From: Ulva prolifera
Lineage: Eukaryota > Chlorophyta > Ulvophyceae > Ulvales > Ulvaceae
Direction: 5' to 3'
DNA: 64,000 bases
Assembly: GCA_023078555.1 (NCBI GenBank)
Contig: CM041198.1
Span: 4,478,354-4,542,353, forward strand
The position numbers and the translations under genes are program-made. Below, in pieces: positions 26,690 to 39,068 of this stretch (its first letter is position 1; each line of letters begins with the position of its first letter). The notes beneath the pieces were generated by a model. That model was given only the letters and a program-made list of their open reading frames with translations, was not told the DNA's origin and did not search any database.

Positions 26690-27632
26690 CCTAGCGATCT
26701 CGCCCTAGCAATCTCGCCCTAGCAATCTTGCCCTACACCTTTAAATCTCGCCCGACAGGCTGGCACTCCATGTTGAATGCTTAACATGCAATCTCGACCT
26801 AGCAATCTCGCCCTAGCAATCTCGCCCTAGCAATCTCGCCCTACACCTTCAAATCTCTCCCGTTAGGCTGGCACTCCATGTTGAATGCTTAACATGCAAT
26901 CTCGCCCTAGCAATCTCGCCCTAGCAATCTCGCCCTAGCAATCTCGCCCTACACCTTTAAATCTCTCCCGGCAGGCTGGCACTCCATGTTGAATGCTTAA
27001 CATGCAATCTCGACCTAGCAATCTCGCCCTAGCAATCTCGCCCTAGCAATCTCGCCCTACACCTTTAAATCTCGCCCGACAGGCTGGCAGTCCATGTTGA
27101 ATGCTTAACAGGTTATCTCGACCTAGCAATCTCGCCCTAGCAATCTCGCCCTACACATTTAAATCACTTCCCGACAGGCTGGGACTCCATGTTGAATGCT
27201 TAACATGCAATCTCGACCTAGCGATCTCGCCCTAGCAATCTCGCCCTAGCAATCTCGCCCTACACCTTTAAATCTCGCCCGACAGGCTGGCACTCCATGT
27301 TGAATGCTTAACATGCAATATCGACCTAGCAATCTCGCCCTAGCAATCTCGCCCTAGCAATCTCGACCTAGCAACCTCGCCCTAGCAATCTCGCCCTAGC
27401 AATCTCGTCCTAGCAATCTCGCCCTACACCTTCAAATCTCTCCCGTTAGGCTGGCACTCCATGTTGAATGCTTAACATGCAATCTCGCCCTAGCAATCTC
27501 GCCCTAGCAATCTCGCCCTAGCAATCTCGCCCTACACCTTCAAATCTCTCCCGGCAGGCTGGCACTCCATGTTGAATGCTTAACATGCAATCTCGCCCTA
27601 GCAATCTCGCCCTAGCAATCTCGCCCTAGCAA
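26690..27632 (+). repeat. ~940-bp block, copy 1 (1123-bp offset)
   Basis: Matches 27813-28755 at offset 1123 (CAATATCGACC at 27316 and 28439; AATCTTGCCC at 26724 and 27847). The left edge differs by GCGATCTCG here against GCCATCTCG in the second copy; the right edge is where the second copy enters a CAACCTCG unit. Confidence 0.8.
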
Positions 27633-27812
27633 TCTCGCCCTACACCTTTAAATCTCTCCCGGCAGGCTGGCACTCCATGTTGAATGCTTAACATGCAATC
27701 TCGACCTAGCAATCTCGCCCTAGCAATCTCGCCCTAGCAATCTCGCCCTACACCTTCAAATCTCTCCCGTTAGGCTGGCACTCCATGTTGAATGCTTAAC
27801 ATGCAATCTCGA

Positions 27813-28755
27813 CCTAGCCATCTCGCCCTAGCAATCTCGCCCTAGCAATCTTGCCCTACACCTTTAAATCTCGCCCGACAGGCTGGCACTCCATGTTGAA
27901 TGCTTAACATGCAATCTCGACCTAGCAATCTCGCCCTAGCAATCTCGCCCTAGCAATCTCGCCCTACACCTTCAAATCTCTCCCGTTAGGCTGGCACTCC
28001 ATGTTGAATGCTTAACATGCAATCTCGCCCTAGCAATCTCGCCCTAGCAATCTCGCCCTAGCAATCTCGCCCTACACCTTTAAATCTCTCCCGGCAGGCT
28101 GGCACTCCATGTTGAATGCTTAACATGCAATCTCGACCTAGCAATCTCGCCCTAGCAATCTCGCCCTAGCAATCTCGCCCTACACCTTTAAATCTCGCCC
28201 GACAGGCTGGCAGTCCATGTTGAATGCTTAACAGGTTATCTCGACCTAGCAATCTCGCCCTAGCAATCTCGCCCTACACATTTAAATCACTTCCCGACAG
28301 GCTGGGACTCCATGTTGAATGCTTAACATGCAATCTCGACCTAGCGATCTCGCCCTAGCAATCTCGCCCTAGCAATCTCGCCCTACACCTTTAAATCTCG
28401 CCCGACAGGCTGGCACTCCATGTTGAATGCTTAACATGCAATATCGACCTAGCAATCTCGCCCTAGCAATCTCGCCCTAGCAATCTCGACCTAGCAACCT
28501 CGCCCTAGCAATCTCGCCCTAGCAATCTCGTCCTAGCAATCTCGCCCTACACCTTCAAATCTCTCCCGTTAGGCTGGCACTCCATGTTGAATGCTTAACA
28601 TGCAATCTCGCCCTAGCAATCTCGCCCTAGCAATCTCGCCCTAGCAATCTCGCCCTACACCTTCAAATCTCTCCCGGCAGGCTGGCACTCCATGTTGAAT
28701 GCTTAACATGCAATCTCGCCCTAGCAATCTCGCCCTAGCAATCTCGCCCTAGCAA
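27813..28755 (+). repeat. ~940-bp block, copy 2 (1123-bp offset)
   Basis: Downstream copy of 26690-27632. The downstream flank (28760-30030) is mostly CTCTCCCG-type monomers and includes two 230-bp dimers (108 + 122 bp) near 29100-29510. Confidence 0.78.
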
Positions 28756-28759
28756 CCTC

Positions 28760-30720
28760 GCCCTACACCTTTAAACCTCTCCCGACAGGCTGGCACTCCA
28801 TGTTGAATGCTTAACATGCAATCTCGACCTAGCAATCTCGCACTAGCAATCTCGCCCTAGCAATCTCGCCCTACACCTTCAATCTCTCCCGTCAGGCTGG
28901 CACTCCATGTTGAATGCTTAACATGCAATCTCGCCCTAGCAATCTCGCCCTAGCAATCTCGCCCTAGCAATCTCGCCCTAGCAATCTCGCCCTACACCTT
29001 TAAATCTCTCCCGTCAGGCTGGCACTCCATGTTGAATGCTTAACATGCAATCTCGACCTAGCAATCTCGACCTATCCATCTCGCCCAAGCAATCTCGCCC
29101 TAGCAACCTCGCCCTACACCTTTAAACCTCTCCCGACAGGCTGGCACTCCATGTTGAATGCTTAACATGCAATCTCGACCTAGCAATCTCGCACTAGCAA
29201 TCTCGCCCTAGCAATCTCGCCCTACACCTTTAAATCTCTCCCGACAGGCTGGCACTCCATGTTGAATGCTTAACATGCAATCTCGACCTAGCAATCTCGA
29301 CCTAGCCATCTCGCCCTAGCAATCTCGCCCTAGCAACCTCGCCCTACACCTTTAAACCTCTCCCGACAGGCTGGCACTCCATGTTGAATGCTTAACATGC
29401 AATCTCGACCTAGCAATCTCGCACTAGCAATCTCGCCCTAGCAATCTCGCCCTACACCTTTAAATCTCTCCCGACAGGCTGGCACTCCATGTTGAATGCT
29501 TAACATGCAATCTCGACCTAGCAATCTCGCCCTAGCAATCTCGCCCTAGCAATCTCGCCCTACACCTTCAAATCTCTCCCGTTAGGCTGGCACTCCATGT
29601 TGAATGCTTAACATGCAATCTCGCCCTAGCAATCTCGCCCTAGCAATCTCGCCCTAGCAATCTCGCCCTACACCTTTAAATCTCTCCCGGCAGGCTGGCA
29701 CTCCATGTTGAATGCTTAACATGCAATCTCGACCTAGCAATCTCGCCCTAGCAATCTCGCCCTAGCAATCTCGCCCTACACCTTTAAATCTCGCCCGACA
29801 GGCTGGCAGTCCATGTTGAATGCTTAACAGGTTATCTCGACCTAGCAATCTCGCCCTAGCAATCTCGCCCTACACATTTAAATCACTTCCCGACAGGCTG
29901 GGACTCCATGTTGAATGCTTAACATGCAATCTCGACCTAGCAATCTCGCACTAGCAATCTCGCCCTAGCAATCTCGCCCTACACCTTTAAATCTCTCCCG
30001 ACAGGCTGGCACTCCATGTTGAATGCTTAACAGGTTATCTCGACCTAGCGATCTCACCCTAGCAATCTCGCCCTAGCAATCTTGCCCTACACCTTTAAAT
30101 CTCGCCCGACAGGCTGGCACTCCATGTTGAATGCTTAACATGCAATCTCGACCTAGCGATCTCGCCCTAGCAATCTCGCCCTACCAATCTCGCCCTACAC
30201 CTTTAAATCTCGCCCGACAGGCTGGCAGTCCATGTTGACTGCTTAACAGGTTATCTCGACCTAGCAATCTCGCCCTAGCAATCTCGCCCTACACCTCTAA
30301 ATCACTTCCCGACAGGCTGGCACTCCATGTTGAATGCTTAACATGCAATCTCGCCCTAGCAACCTCGCCCTACACATTTAAATCACTTCCCGACAGGCTG
30401 GCACTCCATGTTGAATGCTTAACATGCAATCTCGACCTAGCGATCTCGCCCTAGAAATCTCGCCCTAGCAATCTCGCCCTACACCTTTAAATCTCGCCCG
30501 ACAGGCTGGCAGTCCATGTTGAATGCTTAACAGGTTATCTCGACCTAGCAATCTCGCCCTAGCAATCTCGCCCTACACATTTAAATCACTTCCCGACAGG
30601 CTGGGACTCCATGTTGAATGCTTAACATGCAATCTCGACCTAGCGATCTCGCCCTAGCAATCTCGCCCTAGCAATCTCGCCCTACACCTTTAAATCTCGC
30701 CCGACAGGCTGGCACTCCAT
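28760..30720 (+). repeat. Mixed satellite stretch between larger repeats
   Basis: About 28760-29770 holds mainly CTCTCCCG monomers, with TTTAAACCTC at 29121 and 29351 showing a 230-bp dimer repeat. At about 30000-30040 a CTCTCCCGACAGG...CACTCC core ends in AACAGGTT, a combination otherwise tied to CTCGCCCG...CAGTCC cores, so it is a hybrid. 30040-30455 matches about 44553-44968 at offset 14513. No other feature seen. Confidence 0.7.
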
Positions 30721-30737
30721 GTTGAATGCTTAACATG

Positions 30738-32940
30738 CAATATCGACCTAGCAATCTCGCCCTAGCAATCTCGCCCTAGCAATCTCGACCTAGCAACCTC
30801 GCCCTAGCAATCTCGCCCTAGCAATCTCGTCCTAGCAATCTCGCCCTACACCTTCAAATCTCTCCCGTTAGGCTGGCACTCCATGTTGAATGCTTAACAT
30901 GCAATCTCGCCCTAGCAATCTCGCCCTAGCAATCTCGCCCTAGCAATCTCGCCCTACACCTTTAAATCTCTCCCGGCAGGCTGGCACTCCATGTTGAATG
31001 CTTAACATGCAATCTCGACCTAGCAATCTCGCCCTAGCAATCTCGCCCTAGCAACCTCGCCCTACACCTTTAAACCTCTCCCGACAGGCTGGCACTCCAT
31101 GTTGAATGCTTAACATGCAATCTCGACCTAGCAATCTCGCACTAGCAATCTCGCCCTAGCAATCTCGCCCTACACCTTCAATCTCTCCCGTCAGGCTGGC
31201 ACTCCATGTTGAATGCTTAACATGCAATCTCGCCCTAGCAATCTCGCCCTAGCAATCTCGCCCTAGCAATCTCGCCCTAGCAATCTCGCCCTACACCTTT
31301 AAATCTCTCCCGTCAGGCTGGCACTCCATGTTGAATGCTTAACATGCAATCTCGACCTAGCAATCTCGACCTATCCATCTCGCCCAAGCAATCTCGCCCT
31401 AGCAACCTCGCCCTACACCTTTAAACCTCTCCCGACAGGCTGGCACTCCATGTTGAATGCTTAACATGCAATCTCGACCTAGCAATCTCGCACTAGCAAT
31501 CTCGCCCTAGCAATCTCGCCCTACACCTTTAAATCTCTCCCGACAGGCTGGCACTCCATGTTGAATGCTTAACATGCAATCTCGACCTAGCAATCTCGAC
31601 CTAGCCATCTCGCCCTAGCAATCTCGCCCTAGCAACCTCGCCCTACACCTTTAAACCTCTCCCGGCAGGCTAGCACTCCATGTTGAATGCTTAACATGCA
31701 ATCTCGACCTAGCAATCTCGCCCTAGCAATCTCGCCCTAGCAATCTCGCCCTAGCAATCTCGCCCTAGCAATCTCGCCCAACACCTTTAAATCTCGCCCG
31801 ACAGGCTGGCAGTCCATGTTGAATGCTCAACATGCAATCTCGACCTAGCAATCTCGCCCTAGCAATCTCGCCCAACACCTTTAAATCTCGCCCGACAGGC
31901 TGGCAGTCCATGTTGAATGCTCAACATGCAATCTCGACCTAGCAATCTCGCCCTAGCAATCTCGCCCTACACCTTTAAATCTCGCCCGACAGGCTGGCAG
32001 TCCATGTTGAATGCTTAACAGGTTATCTTGACCTAGCAATCTCGCCCTAGCAATCTCGCCCTACACATTTAAATCACTTCCCGACAGGCTGGGACTCCAT
32101 GTTGAATGCTTAACATGCAATCTCGACCTAGCGATCTCGCCCTAGCAATCTCGCCCTAGCAATCTCGCCCTACACCTTTAAATCTCGACCGACAGGCTGG
32201 CACTCCATGTTGAATGCTTAACATGCAATATCGACCTAGCAATCTCGCCCTAGCAATCTCGCCCTAGCAATCTCGACCTAGCAACCTCGCCCTAGCAATC
32301 TCGCCCTAGCAATCTCGTCCTAGCAATCTCGCCCTACACCTTCAAATCTCTCCCGTTAGGCTGGCACTCCATGTTGAATGCTTAACATGCAATCTCGCCC
32401 TAGCAATCTCGCCCTAGCAATCTCGCCCTAGCAATCTCGCCCTACACCTTTAAATCTCTCCCGGCAGGCTGGCACTCCATGTTGAATGCTTAACATGCAA
32501 TCTCGACCTAGCAATCTCGCCCTAGCAATCTCGCCCTAGCAACCTCGCCCTACACCTTTCAACCTCTCCCGACAGGCTGGCACTCCATGTTGAATGCTTA
32601 ACATGCAATCTCGACCTAGCAATCTCGCACTAGCAATCTCGCCCTAGCAATCTCGCCCTACACCTTCAATCTCTCCCGTCAGGCTGGCACTCCATGTTGA
32701 ATGCTTAACATGCAATCTCGCCCTAGCAATCTCGCCCTAGCAATCTCGCCCTAGCAATCTCGCCCTACACCTTTAAATCTCTCCCGGCAGGCTGGCACTC
32801 CATGTTGAATGCTTAACATGCAATCTCGACCTAGCAATCTCGCCCTAGCAATCTCGCCCTAGCAATCTCGCCCTACACCTTTAAATCTCGCCCGACAGGC
32901 TGGCAGTCCATGTTGAATGCTTAACAGGTTATCTCGACCT
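30738..32940 (+). repeat. ~2.2-kb segment repeated near 45251-47560
   Basis: Collinear with 45251-47560: offset 14513 at the left and 14621 at the right. The 108-bp change is one extra monomer near 45.8-45.96 kb. The segment also resembles 34201-36060 (offset 3463, then 3571). Confidence 0.78.
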
Positions 32941-35690
32941 AGCAATCTCGCCCTAGCAATCTCGCCCTAGCAATCTCGCCCTACACCTTTAAATCTCGCC
33001 CGACAGGCTGGCACTCCATGTTGAATGCTTAACATGCAATATCGACCTAGCAATCTCGCCCTAGCAATCTCGCCCTAGCAATCTCGACCTAGCAACCTCG
33101 CCCTAGCAATCTCGCCCTAGCAATCTCGTCCTAGCAATCTCGCCCTACACCTTCAAATCTCTCCCGTTAGGCTGGCACTCCATGTTGAATGCTTAACATG
33201 CAATCTCGCCCTAGCAATCTCGCCCTAGCAATCTCGCCCTAGCAATCTCGCCCTACACCTTTAAATCTCTCCCGGCAGGCTGGCACTCCATGTTGAATGC
33301 TTAACATGCAATCTCGCCCTAGCAATCTCGCCCTACACATTTAAATCACTTCCCGACAGGCTGGCACTCCATGTTGAATGCTTAACATGCAATCTCGACC
33401 TAGCGATCTCGCCCTAGCAATCTCGCCCTAGAAATCTCGCCCTACACCTTAAAATCTTGCCCGACAGGCTGGCAGTCCATGTTGAATGCTTAACAGGTTA
33501 TCTCGACCTAGCGATCTCGCCCTAGCAATCTCGCCCTAGCAATCTTGCCCTACACCTTTAAATCTCGCCCGACAGGCTGGCACTCCATGTTGAATGCTTA
33601 ACATGCAATCTCGACCTAGCGATCTCGCCCTAGCAATCTCGCCCTACCAATCTCGCCCTACACCTTTAAATCTCGCCCGACAGGCTGGCAGTCCATGTTG
33701 ACTGCTTAACAGGTTATCTCGACCTAGCAATCTCGCCCTAGCAATCTCGCCCTACACCTCTAAATCACTTCCCGACAGGCTGGCACTCCATGTTGAATGC
33801 TTAACATGCAATCTCGCCCTAGCAACCTCGCCCTACACATTTAAATCACTTCCCGACAGGCTGGCACTCCATGTTGAATGCTTAACATGCAATCTCGACC
33901 TAGCGATCTCGCCCTAGCAATCTCGCCCTAGCAATCTCGCCCTACACCTTGAAATCTCGCCCGACAGGCTGGCAGTCCATGTTGAATGCTTAACAGGTTA
34001 TCTCGACCTAGCAATCTCGCCCTAGCAATCTCGCCCTACACATTTAAATCACTTCCCGACAGGCTGGGACTCCATGTTGAATGCTTAACATGCAATCTCG
34101 ACCTAGCGATCTCGCCCTAGCAATCTCGCCCTAGCAATCTCGCCCTACACCTTTAAATCTCGCCCGACAGGCTGGCACTCCATGTTGAATGCTTAACATG
34201 CAATATCGACCTAGCAATCTCGCCCTAGCAATCTCGCCCTAGCAATCTCGACCTAGCAACCTCGCCCTAGCAATCTCGCCCTAGCAATCTCGTCCTAGCA
34301 ATCTCGCCCTACACCTTCAAATCTCTCCCGTTAGGCTGGCACTCCATGTTGAATGCTTAACATGCAATCTCGCCCTAGCAATCTCGCCCTAGCAATCTCG
34401 CCCTAGCAATCTCGCCCTACACCTTTAAATCTCTCCCGGCAGGCTGGCACTCCATGTTGAATGCTTAACATGCAATCTCGACCTAGCAATCTCGCCCTAG
34501 CAATCTCGCCCTAGCAACCTCGCCCTACACCTTTAAACCTCTCCCGACAGGCTGGCACTCCATGTTGAATGCTTAACATGCAATCTCGACCTAGCAATCT
34601 CGCACTAGCAATCTCGCCCTAGCAATCTCGCCCTACACCTTCAATCTCTCCCGTCAGGCTGGCACTCCATGTTGAATGCTTAACATGCAATCTCGCCCTA
34701 GCAATCTCGCCCTAGCAATCTCGCCCTAGCAATCTCGCCCTAGCAATCTCGCCCTACACCTTTAAATCTCTCCCGTCAGGCTGGCACTCCATGTTGAATG
34801 CTTAACATGCAATCTCGACCTAGCAATCTCGACCTATCCATCTCGCCCAAGCAATCTCGCCCTAGCAACCTCGCCCTACACCTTTAAACCTCTCCCGACA
34901 GGCTGGCACTCCATGTTGAATGCTTAACATGCAATCTCGACCTAGCAATCTCGCACTAGCAATCTCGCCCTAGCAATCTCGCCCTACACCTTTAAATCTC
35001 TCCCGACAGGCTGGCACTCCATGTTGAATGCTTAACATGCAATCTCGACCTAGCAATCTCGACCTAGCCATCTCGCCCTAGCAATCTCGCCCTAGCAACC
35101 TCGCCCTACACCTTTAAATCTCTCCCGTCAGGCTGGCACTCCATGTTGAATGCTTAACATGCAATCTCGCCCTAGCAATCTCGCCCTAGCAATCTCGCCC
35201 TAGCAACCTCGCCCTACACCTTTAAACCTCTCCCGGCAGGCTAGCACTCCATGTTGAATGCTTAACATGCAATCTCGACCTAGCAATCTCGCCCTAGCAA
35301 TCTCGCCCTAGCAATCTCGCCCTAGCAATCTCGCCCTAGCAATCTCGCCCAACACCTTTAAATCTCGCCCGACAGGCTGGCAGTCCATGTTGAATGCTCA
35401 ACATGCAATCTCGACCTAGCAATCTCGCCCTAGCAATCTCGCCCAACACCTTTAAATCTCGCCCGACAGGCTGGCAGTCCATGTTGAATGCTCAACATGC
35501 AATCTCGACCTAGCAATCTCGCCCTAGCAATCTCGCCCTACACCTTTAAATCTCGCCCGACAGGCTGGCAGTCCATGTTGAATGCTTAACAGGTTATCTT
35601 GACCTAGCAATCTCGCCCTAGCAATCTCGCCCTACACATTTAAATCACTTCCCGACAGGCTGGGACTCCATGTTGAATGCTTAACATGCA
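32186..35690 (+). repeat. ~3.5-kb segment, copy 1 (repeated ~17.9 kb on)
   Basis: Matches 50080-53679. The offset is 17894 up to about 32.94 kb and 17989 after it. The 95-bp step equals exactly one CACATTTAAATCAC monomer (14 + 13 + 54 + 14 bp) present near 50.84-50.93 kb and absent here. The rare core CACCTTGAAATCTCGCCCG is shared (33946 and 51935). Confidence 0.83.
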
Positions 35691-36765
35691 ATCTCGACCT
35701 AGCGATCTCGCCCTAGCAATCTCGCCCTAGCAATCTCGCCCTACACCTTTAAATCTCGACCGACAGGCTGGCACTCCATGTTGAATGCTTAACATGCAAT
35801 ATCGACCTAGCAATCTCGCCCTAGCAATCTCGCCCTAGCAATCTCGACCTAGCAACCTCGCCCTAGCAATCTCGCCCTAGCAATCTCGTCCTAGCAATCT
35901 CGCCCTACACCTTCAAATCTCTCCCGTTAGGCTGGCACTCCATGTTGAATGCTTAACATGCAATCTCGCCCTAGCAATCTCGCCCTAGCAATCTCGCCCT
36001 AGCAATCTCGCCCTACACCTTTAAATCTCTCCCGGCAGGCTGGCACTCCATGTTGAATGCTTAACATGCAATCTCGACCTAGCAATCTCGCACTAGCAAT
36101 CTCGCCCTAGCAATCTCGCCCTACACCTTCAATCTCTCCCGTCAGGCTGGCACTCCATGTTGAATGCTTAACATGCAATCTCGCCCTAGCAATCTCGCCC
36201 TAGCAATCTCGCCCTAGCAATCTCGCCCTAGCAATCTCGCACTAGCAATCTCGCCCTAGCAATCTCGCCCTACACCTTCAATCTCTCCCGTCAGGCTGGC
36301 ACTCCATGTTGAATGCTTAACATGCAATCTCGCCCTAGCAATCTCGCCCTAGCAATCTCGCCCTAGCAATCTCGCCCTAGCAATCTCGCCCTAGCAATCT
36401 CGCCCTACACCTTTAAATCTCTCCCGTCAGGCTGGCACTCCATGTTGAATGCTTAACATGCAATCTCGACCTAGCAATCTCGACCTATCCATCTCGCCCA
36501 AGCAATCTCGCCCTAGCAACCTCGCCCTACACCTTTAAACCTCTCCCGACAGGCTGGCACTCCATGTTGAATGCTTAACATGCAATCTCGACCTAGCAAT
36601 CTCGCACTAGCAATCTCGCCCTAGCAAAATCGCCCTACACCTTTAAATCTCTCCCGACAGGCTGGCACTCCATGTTGAATGCCTAACATGCAATCTCGAC
36701 CTAGCAATCTCGACCTAGCAATCTCGCCCTAGCAATCTCGCCCTAGCAACCTCGCCCTACACCTT
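35690..36765 (+). repeat. ~1.1-kb segment repeated at 55497-56586
   Basis: Offset 19807, rising to 19821 after the fusion monomer, because that monomer has seven 14-mers here (36176) and eight in the other copy (55983). The unit CAAAATCGCCC (36625 and 56446) was seen only in this pair. Confidence 0.8.
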
Positions 36766-39068
36766 TCAACCTCTCCCGACAGGCTGGCACTCCATGTTGA
36801 ATGCTTAACATGCAATCTCGACCTAGCAATCTCGCACTAGCAATCTCGCCCTAGCAATCTCGCCCTACACCTTTAAATCTCTCCCGACAGGCTGGCACTC
36901 CATGTTGAATGCTTAACATGCAATCTCGACCTAGCAATCTCGACCTAGCCATCTCGCCCTAGCAATCTCGCCCTAGCAACCTCGCCCTACACCTTTAAAT
37001 CTCTCCCGTCAGGCTGGCACTCCATGTTGAATGCTTAACATGCAATCTCGCCCTAGCAATCTCGCCCTAGCAATCTCGCCCTAGCAATCTCGCCCTACAC
37101 CTTTAAATCTCTCCCGGCAGGCTGGCACTCCATGTTGAATGCTTAACATGCAATCTCGACCTAGCAATCTCGCCCTAGCAATCTCGCCCTAGCAACCTCG
37201 CCCTACACCTTTAAACCTCTCCCGACAGGCTGGCACTCCATGTTGAATGCTTAACATGCAATCTCGACCTAGCAATCTCGCACTAGCAATCTCGCCCTAG
37301 AAATCTCGCCCTACACCTTCAATCTCGCCCGACAGGCTGGCACTCCATGTTGAATGCTTAACATGCAATATCGACCTAGCAATCTCGCCCTAGCAATCTC
37401 GCCCTAGCAATCTCGACCTAGCAACCTCGCCCTAGCAATCTCGCCCTAGCAATCTCGTCCTAGCAATCTCGCCCTACACCTTCAAATCTCTCCCGTTAGG
37501 CTGGCACTCCATGTTGAATGCTTAACATGCAATCTCGCCCTAGCAATCTCGCCCTAGCAATCTCGCCCTAGCAATCTCGCCCTACACCTTTAAATCTCTC
37601 CCGGCAGGCTGGCACTCCATGTTGAATGCTTAACATGCAATCTCGACCTAGCAATCTCGCACTAGCAATCTCGCCCTAGCAATCTCGCCCTACACCTTCA
37701 ATCTCTCCCGTCAGGCTGGCACTCCATGTTGAATGCTTAACATGCAATCTCGCCCTAGCAATCTCGCCCTAGCAATCTCGCCCTAGCAATCTCGCCCTAG
37801 CAATCTCGCCCTAGCAATCTCGCACTAGCAATCTCGCCCTAGCAATCTCGCCCTACACCTTCAATCTCTCCCGTCAGGCTGGCACTCCATGTTGAATGCT
37901 TAACATGCAATCTCGCCCTAGCAATCTCGCCCTAGCAATCTCGCCCTAGCGATCTCGCCCTAGCAATCTCGTCCTAGCAATCTCGCCCTACACCTTCAAA
38001 TCTCTCCCGACAGGCTGGCACTCCATGTTGAATGCTTAACATGCAATCTCGACCTAGCAATCTCGCACTAGCAATCTCGCCCTAGCAATCTCGCCCTACA
38101 CCTTCAATCTCTCCCGTCAGGCTGGCACTCCATGTTGAATGCTTAACATGCAATCTCGCCCTAGCAATCTCGCCCTAGCAATCTCGCCCTAGCAATCTCG
38201 CCCTAGCAATCTCGCCCTAGCAATCTCGCCCTAGCAATCTCGCCCTACACCTTCAAATCTCTCCCGTTAGGCTGGCACTCCATGTTGAATGCTTAACATG
38301 CAATCTCGACCTAGCAATCTCGCCCTAGCAATCTCGCCCTAGCAATCTCGCCCTACACCTTTAAATCTCGCCCGACAGGCTGGCAGTCCATGTTGAATGC
38401 TTAACAGGTTATCTCGACCTAGCGATCTCACCCTAGCAATCTCGCCCTAGCAATCTTGCCCTACACCTTTAAATCTCGCCCGACAGGCTGGCAGTCCATG
38501 TTGAATGCTTAACAGGTTATCTCGACCTAGCAATCTCGCCCTAGCAATCTCGCCCTACACATTTAAATCACTTCCCGACAGGCTGGGACTCCATGTTGAA
38601 TGCTTAACATGCAATCTCGACCTAGCGATCTCGCCCTAGCAATCTCGCCCTAGCAATCTCGCCCTACACCTTTAAATCTCGCCCGACAGGCTGGCACTCC
38701 ATGTTGAATGCTTAACATGCAATATCGACCTAGCAATCTCGCCCTAGCAATCTCGCCCTAGCAATCTCGACCTAGCAACCTCGCCCTAGCAATCTCGCCC
38801 TAGCAATCTTGCCCTACACCTTTAAATCTCGCCCGACAGGCTGGGACTCCATGTTGAATGCTTAACATGCAATCTCGACCTAGCGATCTCGCCCTAGCAA
38901 TCTCGTCCTAGCAATCTCGCCCTACACCTTCAAATCTCTCCCGTTAGGCTGGCACTCCATGTTGAATGCTTAACATGCAATCTCGCCCTAGCAATCTCGC
39001 CCTAGCAATCTCGCCCTAGCAATCTTGCCCTACACCTTTAAATCTCGCCCGACAGGCTGGGACTCCAT
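36766..39068 (+). repeat. Mosaic stretch with several hybrid monomers
   Basis: Contains combinations rarely or never seen elsewhere. The core near 37315 joins TTCAATC to TCGCCCGACAGG. The core near 37995 is TTCAAATCTCTCCCG followed by ACAGG instead of TTAGG. CTCGCCCGACAGG cores with GGGACTCC occur near 38831 and 39047 (216 bp apart). The GCGATCTCG unit leads into CTCGTCCTAG near 37950 and 38885. These look like crossover products between subfamilies. Confidence 0.72.

Larger units (their letters stand above)
21970..27613 (+). repeat. ~5.6-kb higher-order segment, copy 2 of 3
   Basis: Matches 39069-44384 in the same order (offset 17099, then 17193, then 16771). The two changes of offset are a 94-bp monomer extra in the third copy (one of 40602-40883) and a net 422 bp extra here, produced by the local repeat at 24630-25645. 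Homology ends near 27613, where this copy continues with CTAGCAATC units and copies 1 and 3 switch to a CACATTTAAATCAC core. A variant near 21965 (CACTCCCTGTTG) marks the left edge. Confidence 0.85.
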
